Below, piece after piece: positions 18,924 through 27,904 of a DNA stretch of 64,000 nt. The DNA comes from CAVTBX01 sp963733135. GTDB lineage: Bacteria > Actinomycetota > Thermoleophilia > Gaiellales > Gaiellaceae. Under the pieces are notes generated by a model that saw nothing but the letters and a program-made list of their open reading frames with translations, ran no database searches and was not told the origin of the DNA. A program made the position numbers and the translations under genes. Where the stretch lies: positions 248,001 to 312,000 of the forward strand of contig CAVTBX010000004.1 in assembly GCA_963733135.1 (NCBI GenBank), given 5' to 3'. Positions within the stretch are counted from its first letter, which is position 1, and every line of letters begins with the position of its first letter.

Positions 18924-20037
18924 GCGCCTCTCCAGTCGCGAAATCCTCGAGGTGGTGGCCCATCCACCAGTCGCCGTCAAGGCGAGTGACGAGCGCGTCG
19001 TTACCGAGGAGCGCGGCGATCGTGTCGGGCCGGTGCGAGTGAATGAGAGTCAGATAGCCGGAGTAGTGCAGGAGGCACGAGCGCTGTGAGAGTGGCTCGA
19101 GGAGCTCCGGCTCCAGTCGGCCCTGGAGCGCCGCCGCTCCGCGGGCGAACGCGTCGTGAAACAGATGATCGAGCACCCTGCCGGCGTCCTCCCCGAACGC
19201 GACGACCTGGAGGACAGGGCTGATGCCTCCTCGCTTGAGGAAGTACACGTACCAGCCGAGGACGGCGCCGGAAGGCTCCGTGACCAGCGCTGCCACCGGC
19301 GTCCCCCGGCTGGGTAGCGATGTGAGCTGCCCAAGGAGCCACTCGAGGAACTGGACGTCGTAGTCCGGGCGGACGCGCACAGCCCGTGCAAGCGAGCCCG
19401 CGCGCAGAACCACATCCTCGGCCGACAGTGTTGTGGCGACCGTCTCCGGGGCCGCAGCACCCAACCCGACGGCCGGAAGGCGGGCGGCCGCAGCATCGAC
19501 GAGCGCGCCGACGGGCCGAACGAGCGCGACCAGCGGCTTCAGCCCCGGAAACCTGCGCAGCGCGTAGTCGCCTGCCGAGCCCCAGGGTCGCAGGGGCCGA
19601 ACCCAGCCGAGGCAGCGAAGCCCGTCGGCGACTCCTCCGCGGGCCTCCCAGATGCGCCGCACGATCTCCGAGCCCGTGTCGGTGAGCGTGACGTCCTGCG
19701 GACCGGCGAGGTAACGGCTGAGCAGCAGCGCCCCGACCGCCTTGTTCCGAGCCTCCGGGTCGGCCATGACCTGGCCCGGGTAGGCGGCGCGGAGCGGCTG
19801 TCCGTCCGCAGTCAGCCTGCGGACGTGCGACCCGAGGAATCCGACGATGCGCCCTCCTTCGTCCCGGTAGACGAGGGAAGGAAGCTCGGGATCGAACCAC
19901 GGGTGATCGAGGAGCGTGGTCTCGAAGTAGCGCGCGAGGCCGGGCGGGGGCGTGCGCGAGCCGGACCGAAAGACCAGCTCGCAGAGGCTCGCAACGTCAG
20001 GCAGGTCGTCCCGACGAAGAGGCTGAATCGCCGTCAC
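18916..20037 (-). CDS. GNAT-family acyltransferase, tandem-domain (second paralogue)
   Basis: 373 residues. The GTG start at 20037 overlaps the carrier-protein stop (GTGA). It has the same build as the product at 17079: RSGSRTPPPGLARYFETTLL, AAYPGQVMADPEARNKAVGA and then AVLGWYVYFLKRGGISPVLQ in the second half. Being directly downstream of a carrier protein, it is the best candidate for moving the carrier-bound acyl or aminoacyl group to an acceptor. Donor specificity cannot be proved from sequence; acyl-CoA is the usual GNAT donor. Confidence 0.75.
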   Translation of the reverse strand: MTAIQPLRRDDLPDVASLCELVFRSGSRTPPPGLARYFETTLLDHPWFDPELPSLVYRDEGGRIVGFLGSHVRRLTADGQPLRAAYPGQVMADPEARNKAVGALLLSRYLAGPQDVTLTDTGSEIVRRIWEARGGVADGLRCLGWVRPLRPWGSAGDYALRRFPGLKPLVALVRPVGALVDAAAARLPAVGLGAAAPETVATTLSAEDVVLRAGSLARAVRVRPDYDVQFLEWLLGQLTSLPSRGTPVAALVTEPSGAVLGWYVYFLKRGGISPVLQVVAFGEDAGRVLDHLFHDAFARGAAALQGRLEPELLEPLSQRSCLLHYSGYLTLIHSHRPDTIAALLGNDALVTRLDGDWWMGHHLEDFATGEARA

Positions 20038-20315
20038 GGACTCTGCTCGGATCCCTCGCCACTCGCGAGCTGGCGTGTGATGATCACCGCGAGGCCGTCG
20101 ATGGTCGAGAACTCATCCGAGAGCAGGTCGTCGTCCGGAAGCTCGACGCCGAACTCCGTCCGTATGAACTCGAGTAGCTCGACAACGCCGACCGAGTCGA
20201 CGTAGCCGTTCTCGAACAGATCGACGTTGCGGCCGAAGACACCATCGGTCGGGCTGACCGAGAACTCGGTGCGCACGAACTCCTCGATCCGTCCGGCGAC
20301 GTCAGTCGTGGCCAT
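20034..20315 (-). CDS. Free-standing acyl/peptidyl carrier protein
   Basis: 93 residues, normal for a discrete carrier protein. The phosphopantetheine attachment site is Ser41 in YVDSVGVVEL, a variant of the usual DSL with Val in the third place, as seen in D-alanyl and amino-acid carriers. The sequence is acidic, as expected. ATG at 20315 lies inside the 3' end of the amidotransferase gene (14-base overlap) and its stop overlaps the next start. It sits in the same operon as the adenylating ligase (22754-24280), which would load it. It needs a phosphopantetheinyl transferase that is not in the window. Confidence 0.88.
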   Translation of the reverse strand: MATTDVAGRIEEFVRTEFSVSPTDGVFGRNVDLFENGYVDSVGVVELLEFIRTEFGVELPDDDLLSDEFSTIDGLAVIITRQLASGEGSEQSP

Positions 20316-21600
20316 GTCCGTCTCCTGTCGAAGGTACGGCCGCGCGATAGCGACCCGCCCGGATGAAACGGTCGAGCGCCGATTCGTCCTCGACTCCTGA
20401 GAGCTGGGCGAACCGCCGCCGAAGCTCCCGGCTCCCGAGCCCCCGGTCGACACAGACGGCGAGCACGCCACCCTCGGCTCCCGGGCCGCCGAGCTGTGCC
20501 CGCGTCTTCGAGCGCCCGTAGACGTACTCGGGGAGGAGCGAACCGACGATGGCTTTGCAGAGGCGCTCCTTCCGGTCGCCGTCGGCGAGGAACCGGCTCG
20601 GAATGGAGAGGTAGTGATCCACGGCCACCGCGAACGGCTGCACCAGCGGGAGTCCCCAGGCGGCGAACACGCCGACCTCCCGATGGGTGGTATCGAGACC
20701 TCGAACCAGGCTCGCCCGCAGCGCGCCGAGCTCGAGCCGCGGCAGCCGGTAGTAGGTCGCGCCGGCATGGGTTTCGGGCTCGTAGTCGGCCAGGAACTCG
20801 TTCGCCAGGTCGCCTGTCACGACGAGTGGGGATTCGTCCGAGCTCGCGTCGCGGATCCCGTCGGCCAGTGCTGCGTTCACAAGCCCAGCATGGACGTTGA
20901 AGTCACGCCAGTCGATTCCCTCGATGAGGACGGTGTCGAGGGCGTCGAGCAGAGCGTCTGCGCCGACCGTGACCTCGAGGAGCTCGAGACCGAGCTCCCG
21001 GGCGAGACGTCGTGCGACCCGGCGATCCTCGCTCTCGCCGCCGCCCGGCCGGAGGAGGTCGAAGCTGACCGCGACGAGATCCGAGAAATGCTCTCTGGCG
21101 AGGACGGTGATCGTCGAGCTGTCGAGGCCGCCGGACAGGCAGACATAGGCGCGCCGGTCCCCGTGCCGGAAGGCAAGGGCGTCGAGGTATTCGTCGAGCG
21201 TCGCGCGGATCTGGCGGCCCCACGCCTCGTAGCCGGGCTCGGAGCCGGGCGATCCGGCGCTATCGAGGTCGAGCGTCTCCTCGGTCGTCTCGCCTTGCCC
21301 AAGCCGGAGGAACGCTCCTCGGGGAACTGCCCGGATCTCCTCGAACGCGTACCCGGCTTCGATGAGCCTCCACGGCCGCGAGGCGAACACGAGCGTTTCT
21401 TCGTCGGCTACCCAGAAGAGCTTGTTGATCCCGAGCGGGTCGCGGCCGATCGACCAAACGCCCCGCTCGGTCGATCGCATCCAGGCCGTCGCGCCGCGCA
21501 GATGCGGTGGAGGCCGCCCGGCGGGCTCCTCCTCACCGAGCAGGCGCTCGCCGTCCCAGGCGAAGTTCGGATCGAGAGGGCCGACGAGCCGGATCTTCAT
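20302..21600 (-). CDS. Asparagine synthase-like amidotransferase
   Basis: 432 residues. The ATP-pyrophosphatase signature SGGLDSS is at 156-162, followed by SFDLLRPGGGESEDRRVARR and VTGDLANEFLADY, all typical of the asparagine synthase synthetase domain. The N-terminal part looks like a degraded glutamine-amidotransferase domain (RSTERGVWSIGRDPLGINKL), but the protein begins MKIR and lacks the catalytic Cys2, so glutamine hydrolysis is not expected. It would use ammonia, or an amine from elsewhere, to form an amide. The stop is near the carrier-protein start and its own start overlaps the aminotransferase stop (ATGA). Confidence 0.87.
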   Translation of the reverse strand: MKIRLVGPLDPNFAWDGERLLGEEEPAGRPPPHLRGATAWMRSTERGVWSIGRDPLGINKLFWVADEETLVFASRPWRLIEAGYAFEEIRAVPRGAFLRLGQGETTEETLDLDSAGSPGSEPGYEAWGRQIRATLDEYLDALAFRHGDRRAYVCLSGGLDSSTITVLAREHFSDLVAVSFDLLRPGGGESEDRRVARRLARELGLELLEVTVGADALLDALDTVLIEGIDWRDFNVHAGLVNAALADGIRDASSDESPLVVTGDLANEFLADYEPETHAGATYYRLPRLELGALRASLVRGLDTTHREVGVFAAWGLPLVQPFAVAVDHYLSIPSRFLADGDRKERLCKAIVGSLLPEYVYGRSKTRAQLGGPGAEGGVLAVCVDRGLGSRELRRRFAQLSGVEDESALDRFIRAGRYRAAVPSTGDGHGHD

Positions 21601-22757
21601 GCGGCCGCAGCGTCAGCGAGAATCGGCAGCGCTCGCTCGACCATGTCCTGTGAGCCCGTGAGCGCGAGGCGGAAGTACCCACTGTGATGGAACACGGGCG
21701 CCGGGAGCGTGAGCACGCCCCGCCCAGCGAGCTCGGCGGTGAAGGTGAAGTCGTCGTGGCCGGCGGGCGTTCGCGCGTAGACGAAGAACGTGCCGTCCGG
21801 CCGGACGACCTCGTACCCATGCTCCTCGAGCGAAGCGACGAGCCGCTCCCGAGACTCGTCCAACCAGCTCAGGTCGTACCGGAGCGCGAGCAGCCCCGCC
21901 GTGGCGCGCTGCATGAGGGCAGTCGGGGTCGCGATGCCGGTCACCCTGGTCCACCGGACGAGCTCCGCCGCCACGGCTTCTCGGGCTGGATGACGTGGCG
22001 ATACGGCCGCGTATCCGAGCCGCTGGCCCTGGATGAAGTGGTACTTCCCGAACGAGTAGACGATGATCGTGCGGTCGAAGTGCGCTGCGATGCTCGTGAA
22101 CGTCTCGGTCGCCATGAAGTCGCGGTGCGTCTCGTCTGCGACGACGGTTATCTCGCACCCGAGCTCCTGCTCGGCCTCGCGAAGGCCTGCGGCGAGGCCC
22201 GCCAGGGCGTCCGCGCCGTAGCTTCGACCTGTGGGGTTGGCGGGCTGGCTGAAGACGAGCGCGCAGGTTCTTGCCGACACGCCGTTCAGGATGGAGGTCA
22301 CCGGGAGGTCGAAGGCCGGTAGGTCAGGCTCCACCAGGATCGGCTCGAAGCCGAGGGCGCGGGCGTACAGGGGATAGTCGAGCCAGCACGGGACGGGCAC
22401 CAAGACTTCAGCACCTGCCGCCCCCGTCGTCCGCAGAGCGATGTGCAGAGCCGACATCGCGCCGGGCGTCAAGACTACGTCGCCGAACCCGAAGCTGAGC
22501 CCGTGACTCGCCGTCAGCGAGTCGGCCACGGCTCGCCGCGGGAGGGTAGCGCCGCCGAACGGCGTGTACTGAAGATCAAGCAGGCGCTCCTCGTCGAGGG
22601 CGGCTCGGAGGACGGCTCTCGCCCGCTCCTGCGTGCCCTCGTACGGATTTGCGTACGAGAGATCGCACAGGCGATCCCCTAGGCGCATGGCTCGACGCCT
22701 CAGAGCCTCGAACCGTTCCAGGGGCTCGAGTAGCTCCTGCAGATCAGGTGAGATCAC
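21597..22757 (-). CDS. PLP-dependent aminotransferase, class I/II
   Basis: 386 residues, fold type I. Lys238 in YSFGKYHFIQGQRLGYA forms the Schiff base. Asp208 in VVADETH and Asn174 in QPANPTG bind the cofactor. The N-terminus FGGATLPRRAVADSL fits the substrate entry region. The start overlaps the ligase stop by 4 bases. In this operon it could make or supply the amino acid that is activated by the neighbouring ligase, or supply an amino donor. Exact substrate unknown; a decarboxylase or lyase role cannot be ruled out. Confidence 0.88.
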   Translation of the reverse strand: MISPDLQELLEPLERFEALRRRAMRLGDRLCDLSYANPYEGTQERARAVLRAALDEERLLDLQYTPFGGATLPRRAVADSLTASHGLSFGFGDVVLTPGAMSALHIALRTTGAAGAEVLVPVPCWLDYPLYARALGFEPILVEPDLPAFDLPVTSILNGVSARTCALVFSQPANPTGRSYGADALAGLAAGLREAEQELGCEITVVADETHRDFMATETFTSIAAHFDRTIIVYSFGKYHFIQGQRLGYAAVSPRHPAREAVAAELVRWTRVTGIATPTALMQRATAGLLALRYDLSWLDESRERLVASLEEHGYEVVRPDGTFFVYARTPAGHDDFTFTAELAGRGVLTLPAPVFHHSGYFRLALTGSQDMVERALPILADAAAA

Positions 22758-24280
22758 GGGGTGCGGCCTGCGATGGCGAGAACATCGTGCTTCCCGCTCG
22801 CTGTTCGCTCGAGCGCGTCACGCACCTCGATGCGCGCGGGCTGGAGATACCGGGGCAGCTCGGCCGAGCAGAACTCCTGGAGGCGGTCGAGCGTGCCGGT
22901 CTCCGCGAGCACGACGTACGCGACGATCCGTGCTCCGAGCGCCTCGTCCGGCTCGGCGTCGACGACTGCCTCGGCAACCTGCCCGGAGGCGAAGAGCCCC
23001 TCGACCACCTCGTCGGGGCTGACCCGGTAGCCGAGCGTCTTGATCAGGCGATCGCGGCGACCGACAAAGAAGAGATCCCCGTCCTCGTCGCGGTAGACGA
23101 GATCGCCCGAGTACACGACTCGCTCCGCCTCCGGCGTCCCGGGCGGTCGGAGGGGATGAGGTCGGAAGACACGTGCAGTGGCGTCCGGGTCGTTCCAGTA
23201 GCCGAGCGCGACGGTTGCCCCGCGATGGACGAGCTCGCCTGTCTCGCCCGGTCCTGTGGCCCGTCCGCCCTCGTCGACGACGAGAATCTCGGCGCCCGGG
23301 ATCGCCTGCCCGATCGAGTCCGGCTTCCTGTCGACGCGATCGGGCGCGAGGTAGGTACTGCGAAAGGCCTCCGTGAGCCCGTACATGAGGACGAGCTGCG
23401 CCTGCGGCTGGCAGGCGCGCAGCCGGCGGACCGCCTCCACCGGCAAGCGCCCGCCGGTGTTCGTGAGCAGCCGAAGAGATGCGATCGGCTCCGCCCGAAA
23501 GCCGTCTGCGTTCAAGAGCTGGAGCCAGAGCGGCGGCACGGCCGGTAGGACCGTGACACGTTCCCGTCTGAGCGTCTGCGCGATCCGCTGCGGAACGGGT
23601 GAGCGATCGACGACGAGCGTCGCGCCTCGCCCGGCGCAGCAGAGGAGCTGGTTGAGGCCGTAGTCGAAGCTGAAGGGAAGAACGCTGGCGATGCGGTCGG
23701 CGCTCGAGATGCCGAGATAGGAGGTCACGGCCCGCATGCCGGCCCAGAGATTCGCGTGCGTCCAGGTCACGCCTTTCGGGAGCCCGGTCGACCCCGAGGT
23801 GTAGATGATCTGCGCCGGGTCACCGCCGAGTCGCGGCACGAGCTCGGACGTGCCTCGAGCCGGGATCGACTCCACGTCCAGTCGGCGCGCATCGCTGTCG
23901 AGCGCGCGCGGGAGGCGTTCGACGAGCTCGGCCGAGGTCAGGAGAACGGAGGCGCCGGAGTGTCGCAGAACGTGCTCCAGCTGCCGCGGCCGCAGCCCCT
24001 CGTTCGCGATCACGGCGATCGCGCCCGCCGCAAGCGCGCCGAAGAATGCAGCGGCCGCGTCCGCGCCTCGGCGAAGCAGGATCGCGACGCGGTCGCCCGG
24101 ATTCACCTCAGTCGCGTGAAGCGACTCGGCGACCGCCCGGGTTCTGGCGACGAGTCGCGCGTAGCTCGTGCGAAGCTCGGGCTCGACGATCGCCGTCTTC
24201 CGAGGCATCGAGGCCGCTGTCTCCACGAGCATGGCGGCGGCGTTGCCCCGAAACGCGTCGTCGAGATGCGAGCCCTGCAC
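22754..24280 (-). CDS. AMP-forming acyl/aminoacyl ligase (adenylation enzyme, DltA-like role)
   Basis: 508 residues. The P-loop IIYTSGSTGLPKG is at 158-170, YGLTEA is the adenine-side motif, YSGDLVYRDEDGDLFFVGR the hinge region and GKHD the C-terminal motif with Lys497. It lacks a fused carrier domain; the free carrier protein three genes on is the likely acceptor. It is first gene of the six-gene minus-strand operon. Homologous ANL enzymes activate acids as adenylates and load them on carrier thiols or CoA. The acid recognised here (amino acid or fatty acid) is not predictable by eye. Confidence 0.9.
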   Translation of the reverse strand: MQGSHLDDAFRGNAAAMLVETAASMPRKTAIVEPELRTSYARLVARTRAVAESLHATEVNPGDRVAILLRRGADAAAAFFGALAAGAIAVIANEGLRPRQLEHVLRHSGASVLLTSAELVERLPRALDSDARRLDVESIPARGTSELVPRLGGDPAQIIYTSGSTGLPKGVTWTHANLWAGMRAVTSYLGISSADRIASVLPFSFDYGLNQLLCCAGRGATLVVDRSPVPQRIAQTLRRERVTVLPAVPPLWLQLLNADGFRAEPIASLRLLTNTGGRLPVEAVRRLRACQPQAQLVLMYGLTEAFRSTYLAPDRVDRKPDSIGQAIPGAEILVVDEGGRATGPGETGELVHRGATVALGYWNDPDATARVFRPHPLRPPGTPEAERVVYSGDLVYRDEDGDLFFVGRRDRLIKTLGYRVSPDEVVEGLFASGQVAEAVVDAEPDEALGARIVAYVVLAETGTLDRLQEFCSAELPRYLQPARIEVRDALERTASGKHDVLAIAGRTP

Positions 24281-24397
24281 CGGGTACCTCCTGGTTCGCC
24301 GCAGCCGTCCTCCAGGCCCGCGTTCACCCCCGCACGAACCTGAGCCAATCCTAGAGTGGCCGGACGCCCGTCGTGCGTCTGATCGCGGCCGGGCTCG

Positions 24398-24894
24398 TCA
24401 GCCGCCCGTGGTTGCCGCGGTGGAGCCTGTCACCGCAACGCTTCCGGCGTCCTCTGCAAGCCCACGCACGACGAACGCCGCGAAGAGGAGCAGCCCCGGC
24501 TCGACCGCACGGGAATCATCGAGGCTGACCTTCACAGGCCGACGGCCCCAACCCTTGCCGTCGAAGACGGCGAGCTCCCGATCGCCGTCTGCAAGCGCGT
24601 AGCGCTCGCGCCATTGGCTCGCCGGGCGGAGCGTGAGCTCCCGCCCGTCCCAGCGGACGGTTCCTCCCCGCCGCAGGCCCGTGGCTCGAACTCTCCCACC
24701 TTGTCGCCCGTGACGTCGAAGGCTTCGATCCGACGTCCCTCCCAGAAGCCGGTCCGGGCGATCCGCCAGCGCGAGCCGTCAGACTCGGCGGTAGCCGAGC
24801 GAGAGAACAGCCCCTCCAGCCGCAACGTGCCAACACCGTCGAGCGCATAGAGCCGACGATCGCCCTTCGTTCGCGTGAGCTCGAGTTCCGGCAT
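24398..24894 (-). pseudogene. Conserved hypothetical, Tubby/LURP-like cytoplasmic protein, one-base frame break
   Basis: From ATG 24894 it reads PELELTRTKGDRRLYALDG and IARTGFWEGRRIEAFDVTG. Near 24683 the useful frame moves by one. The other frame continues TGLRRGGTVRWDGRELTLRP, then AVFDGKGWGRRPVKVSLDD and LLLFAAFVVRGLAEDAGSVA, stopping at 24398. The repeated strand pattern recalls tubby C-terminal/LURP-one folds, with low certainty. Inserting one base rejoins it. Function unknown; it stands alone between two divergent or unlinked genes. Confidence 0.55.
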
Positions 24895-25056
24895 CCCCGG
24901 CGAGGATAGTCTCAGGTACGAGCGCGCCGCCACATCCACTCGGCGCGACGCTGCATCGATCTTGGTTCGGTTCGGCTCGGGTCAGGCTAGCCGCGTGGGG
25001 GAGCGCGTGCGACGCTCTACGCCTCGGCCTATGCGGGCTTTCGCGCCCGGGAAGAG

Positions 25057-25791
25057 GTGCGCCGCCAGACGTACGGCGACGATCTCGGCCAATCCGGCTG
25101 GCTTACGGTGGACGAGCTTGAGCGCTTTGCCGAGTGGCTCCGTCTCGACGCCGGATCGCGTCTCCTCGACGTGGGCTGCGGATCGGGCGGCCCGGCGCTT
25201 CAATTGGCGGCGACCACCGGAGCGAGCGTCCTAGGCGTCGACGTGCTCGACGAAGGAATCGCGACCGCCACGCGCCTGGCACTGGAACGCGGCGTCGACG
25301 ACCGCGCCAAGTTCCTTCGGATTGACGCCGGCGGTCGCCTGCCTTTCGCAGAAGCGAGCTTCGACGCCGTCTTCTCCGCCGACGCGATGTGTCACCTTCC
25401 CAACCGTCTCGACATCCTTCGCGAGTGGCACCGCGTCACTTCGCCCGGCGCGCGCATCCTCTTCACCGACCCGACGATCGTGACCGGTCTCGTCACGGAC
25501 GCAGAGGTCGCCGCCCGGAGCGCCGTTGGCGTCTACGTCTTCTCGGTCACCTCGGTGAACGAGCAGCTGCTCGCCGAGGCCGGTTTCAGGCTTCTGCGTT
25601 GCGAGGACGTGACGGAGAACATGGCGACCATTGCCGGGCGGTGGCACGACGCCCGGCAGGGGTATCGCGACCAGCTGGTCGCCGACGAGGGAGAGTCGAC
25701 GTTCGAGGGGATCCAGCGCTTTCTCCACGCCTGTCATGTGCTCGCCCGCGAGCGGCGCCTGTCGCGGTACGCGTATCTCGCGGAGCGCTGA
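25057..25791 (+). CDS. SAM-dependent class I methyltransferase
   Basis: 244 residues from GTG 25057. Motif I is LLDVGCGSGGPALQLA, followed by VLGVDVLDEGIATAT and FSADAMCHLPNRLDILREWH. This looks like the sarcosine/phospholipid/small-molecule methyltransferase subgroup. The same frame stays open upstream and reads LYASAYAGFRAREE, which fits the usual N-terminus of this subgroup, yet no start codon lies between it and the upstream in-frame TAG (only the GTG used here). A missing start or a base error is possible. Substrate unknown. Confidence 0.82.
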   Translation: MRRQTYGDDLGQSGWLTVDELERFAEWLRLDAGSRLLDVGCGSGGPALQLAATTGASVLGVDVLDEGIATATRLALERGVDDRAKFLRIDAGGRLPFAEASFDAVFSADAMCHLPNRLDILREWHRVTSPGARILFTDPTIVTGLVTDAEVAARSAVGVYVFSVTSVNEQLLAEAGFRLLRCEDVTENMATIAGRWHDARQGYRDQLVADEGESTFEGIQRFLHACHVLARERRLSRYAYLAER

Positions 25792-25821
25792 TCCCGCCGG
25801 CTCAAGGCCTGGAAGCGCCTA

Positions 25822-25894
25822 AGCCGACGCCCGGACTCGAACCGGGGACCCCTTCATTACGAGTGAAGTGCTCTACCAGCTGAGCTACGTCGGC
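25822..25894 (-). tRNA. tRNA-Thr (anticodon CGT)
   Basis: Full cloverleaf on the minus strand: acceptor GCCGACG pairs with CGTCGGC, D arm GCTC...GAGC, anticodon stem CTTCA/TGAAG around loop CTCGTAA (anticodon CGT, reads ACG), and T arm CCCGG-TTCGAGT-CCGGG. The base after the acceptor stem is T (discriminator). CCA is not encoded. A TAGAAT box at 25905-25910 (minus strand) lies at the right distance for its promoter. Confidence 0.95.
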
Positions 25895-26078
25895 AGCGGG
25901 CGCATTCTAGCCGCGGCGGCGAACGGGTCAGCTTCGCCGGCCTCAGGCCGGATCCCGCGACGAGCGGCGCGACTCTTCATACAAAAGCCCCGCGCCGGGT
26001 GCCGCCCGGGACTCACGCACCGGCAAGCCGGTCTGCGTCGGTCCGTTCGGCCCTTCGCGGGGCTCGGGCACTCTCTCA

Positions 26079-26096
26079 GACCACCCGCGGGTGGTC
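26079..26096 (-). terminator. Palindrome downstream of the aldo/keto reductase gene
   Basis: GACCACCCG-CGGGTGGTC, an 18-base perfect inverted repeat, 36 bases past the reductase stop. There is no T-run after it. The rest of 25895-26131 holds only GC-rich sequence and the tRNA promoter box. Confidence 0.35.
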
Positions 26097-26131
26097 AAGA
26101 AGGTCGCTGGCGGGCGAGGCATGCCCCGCTC

Positions 26132-27086
26132 CTACGAGGTTACAGCGACCTCGCCGACCGCCTCGTCCACGGCCCGAAGGGTCTCCTCTGAGAGCTCGAT
26201 CCCAGACGCGCTTGCGTTCGCCTCGACCTGCTCGGGCCGGCTCGCGCCGACGATCGCGGACGCGACGTTCGGCTCGCGGAGTACCCACGCGAGCGCGAGC
26301 TGGGCCATCGTCAAGCCGGCCCCTTCGGCCACCGGCTCGAGCCGCTGCACCGCCTCCAGCACGTCGGCCTTCTCGAGGAAGCGGCCCATCATCCCGCCCA
26401 TGCTCTCGCTGGCGCCGCGCGAGTCCGCCGGGGGCGGCGAGTCGGGCGAGTATTTCCCGGTCAGGACGCCCTGAGCGAGCGGCGACCAGACGATCTGCGA
26501 GATGCCGTTCCGCGCGCAGAGAGGGATCACCTCGCGCTCGGGCTCGCGCCACAGGATCGAGTACTGCGGCTGGCTCGAGACGAGCTTCTCGACGCCGGGC
26601 AGGTCGAGTGACGCCTGAATCTCGTCGGCGCTCCACTCGCTCATACCCAGGTAGCGCGCCTTGCCGGAACGCACGACCTCGGAGAGCGCCTCCATCGTCT
26701 CCTCGAGCGGCGTGTCCTCGTCGTAGCGATGGCACTGATAGAGGTCGACATAGTCGGTTCGGAGCCGCGCGAGCGACGCATCGATTTGCTTCGCCACCTG
26801 TTCGACGCGAGAGGCCTCGATCCGCATCCGACATCGGAAAATAGAGCTTGGTCGCGAGCACGTACGACGAGCGGTCGCGACGTGAGAGCACCTCGCCCAG
26901 GAACTCCTCTGCGGCGCCGCGCCCGTAGACGTTGGCCGTGTCGATGAAGTTGATCCCGACCTCGAAGGCCTTGTCCACGCAGGCCTCCGCCTGATCATGA
27001 GGGACGCCGCCGCTGTAGGTGAGCCACGAGCCGAGCGAGATCTCGGACACATCGAGATCGGAAGAGCCGAGCCGCCGGTACTTCAC
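26132..27086 (-). pseudogene. Aldo/keto reductase (potassium-channel beta-like), interrupted by a one-base frame shift
   Basis: GTG start at 27086 overlaps the stop of ricT (GTGA). The first frame gives YRRLGSSDLDVSEISLGSW, the catalytic Asp/Tyr region INFIDTANVYGRGAAEEFLG and ATKLYFPMSDADRGLSR. Near 26806 it must change frame to read VEQVAKQIDASLARLRTDYV, DLYQCHRYDEDTPLEETMEA and QIVWSPLAQGVLTGKY, ending at 26132. Family members are continuous across this join (RGLSR...SL.RL.TDYVDLYQ.HR). Either a single-base error or recent inactivation. The enzyme would be an NADPH-dependent carbonyl reductase. Confidence 0.85.
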
Positions 27087-27904
27087 GCCCGAGCCACTTC
27101 CCGGCAATCGTCGATCGGAACCTCGATGGCCTGAGCCTCCCCGAGCTCGACCCGGCAGGTGTCCCGAAGCACCTCGTAGCCGGTCACGGTGCCGAGGCCA
27201 TGTGGCGTCTCGACGCGACGGCCCACGCGCGGCGCGCGATCGCGGAAGCTCCGATAGAGCGGATGCTCGTACGCCAGACAGCAACGGAGGCGACCGCACA
27301 GGCCGGTGATTCGACCCGAGCTCATGGCGAGGTCCTGATCCTTGGCCATGCGAAGCGTGATGGGCTGCTCGTGCGACGGAAACCGCCGGCAGCAGTGCTT
27401 CGTCCCGCAGAGCCCCTGATCGCCGCAGAGCCGCGCGGCCTCCCGAGTGCCGACGGAGCGCAGCTCGATGCGCTTGTGGAGGCGGTCGCGGAGCGCCCTC
27501 ATGAGCGCCCGGACGTCCGGTCGCTCTTCGCACTCGTAGGAGAAGACGACGCGCGAGCGGTCGAAGACGAGCTCGGCGGAGATCGGCTTCACGACGATGC
27601 CGAGCTCGTTCACGACTCCGCGGAAGACGCGCATCGCCTGCTTCGCCTCGGTCTGGTTCTCGCGAGCCTGCTCGAGGTCGCGCTCGGTCGCCCGCCGCAC
27701 GACCCGCTTGAGGGGTTGCGGCGGCGGCTCCCGCAGAGGGTGGTGCGCCTTGACGACACGCCCGAGCTCGTGGCCCCGAGACGTCTGGCAGACGACCTTC
27801 TCGTTCCAGGCGAGCTCGAGTCCTGCCGGGTCGAAGGAGTAGACGCGGCCGCCCGCCGAGAACACGACTCCGACCGCCTCGGTGATGGTGGTGTTGCGGT
27901 TCAT
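27083..27904 (-). CDS. ricT: PSP1/RicT (YaaT) family protein
   Basis: 273 residues, the usual RicT size. Two cysteine-rich blocks are visible, CGDQGLCGTKHCCRRF and GLCGRLRCCLAYE, which in Bacillus RicT help bind iron-sulfur clusters in a complex that assists RNase Y-dependent mRNA processing. The genes lie in order tmk-holB-ricT as in Firmicutes, with ATGA/GTGA overlaps at both ends, so it is part of this operon. Its role in an actinobacterium is inferred; RicA and RicF partners are not in the window. Confidence 0.88.
   Translation of the reverse strand: MNRNTTITEAVGVVFSAGGRVYSFDPAGLELAWNEKVVCQTSRGHELGRVVKAHHPLREPPPQPLKRVVRRATERDLEQARENQTEAKQAMRVFRGVVNELGIVVKPISAELVFDRSRVVFSYECEERPDVRALMRALRDRLHKRIELRSVGTREAARLCGDQGLCGTKHCCRRFPSHEQPITLRMAKDQDLAMSSGRITGLCGRLRCCLAYEHPLYRSFRDRAPRVGRRVETPHGLGTVTGYEVLRDTCRVELGEAQAIEVPIDDCREVARA

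Noticed and set aside
12253..27086. Programmed +1 frameshifting to explain the broken genes
   Set aside because: The six sites share no slippery codon, stop-codon context or stimulating structure, and the enzyme families are not known to use recoding.
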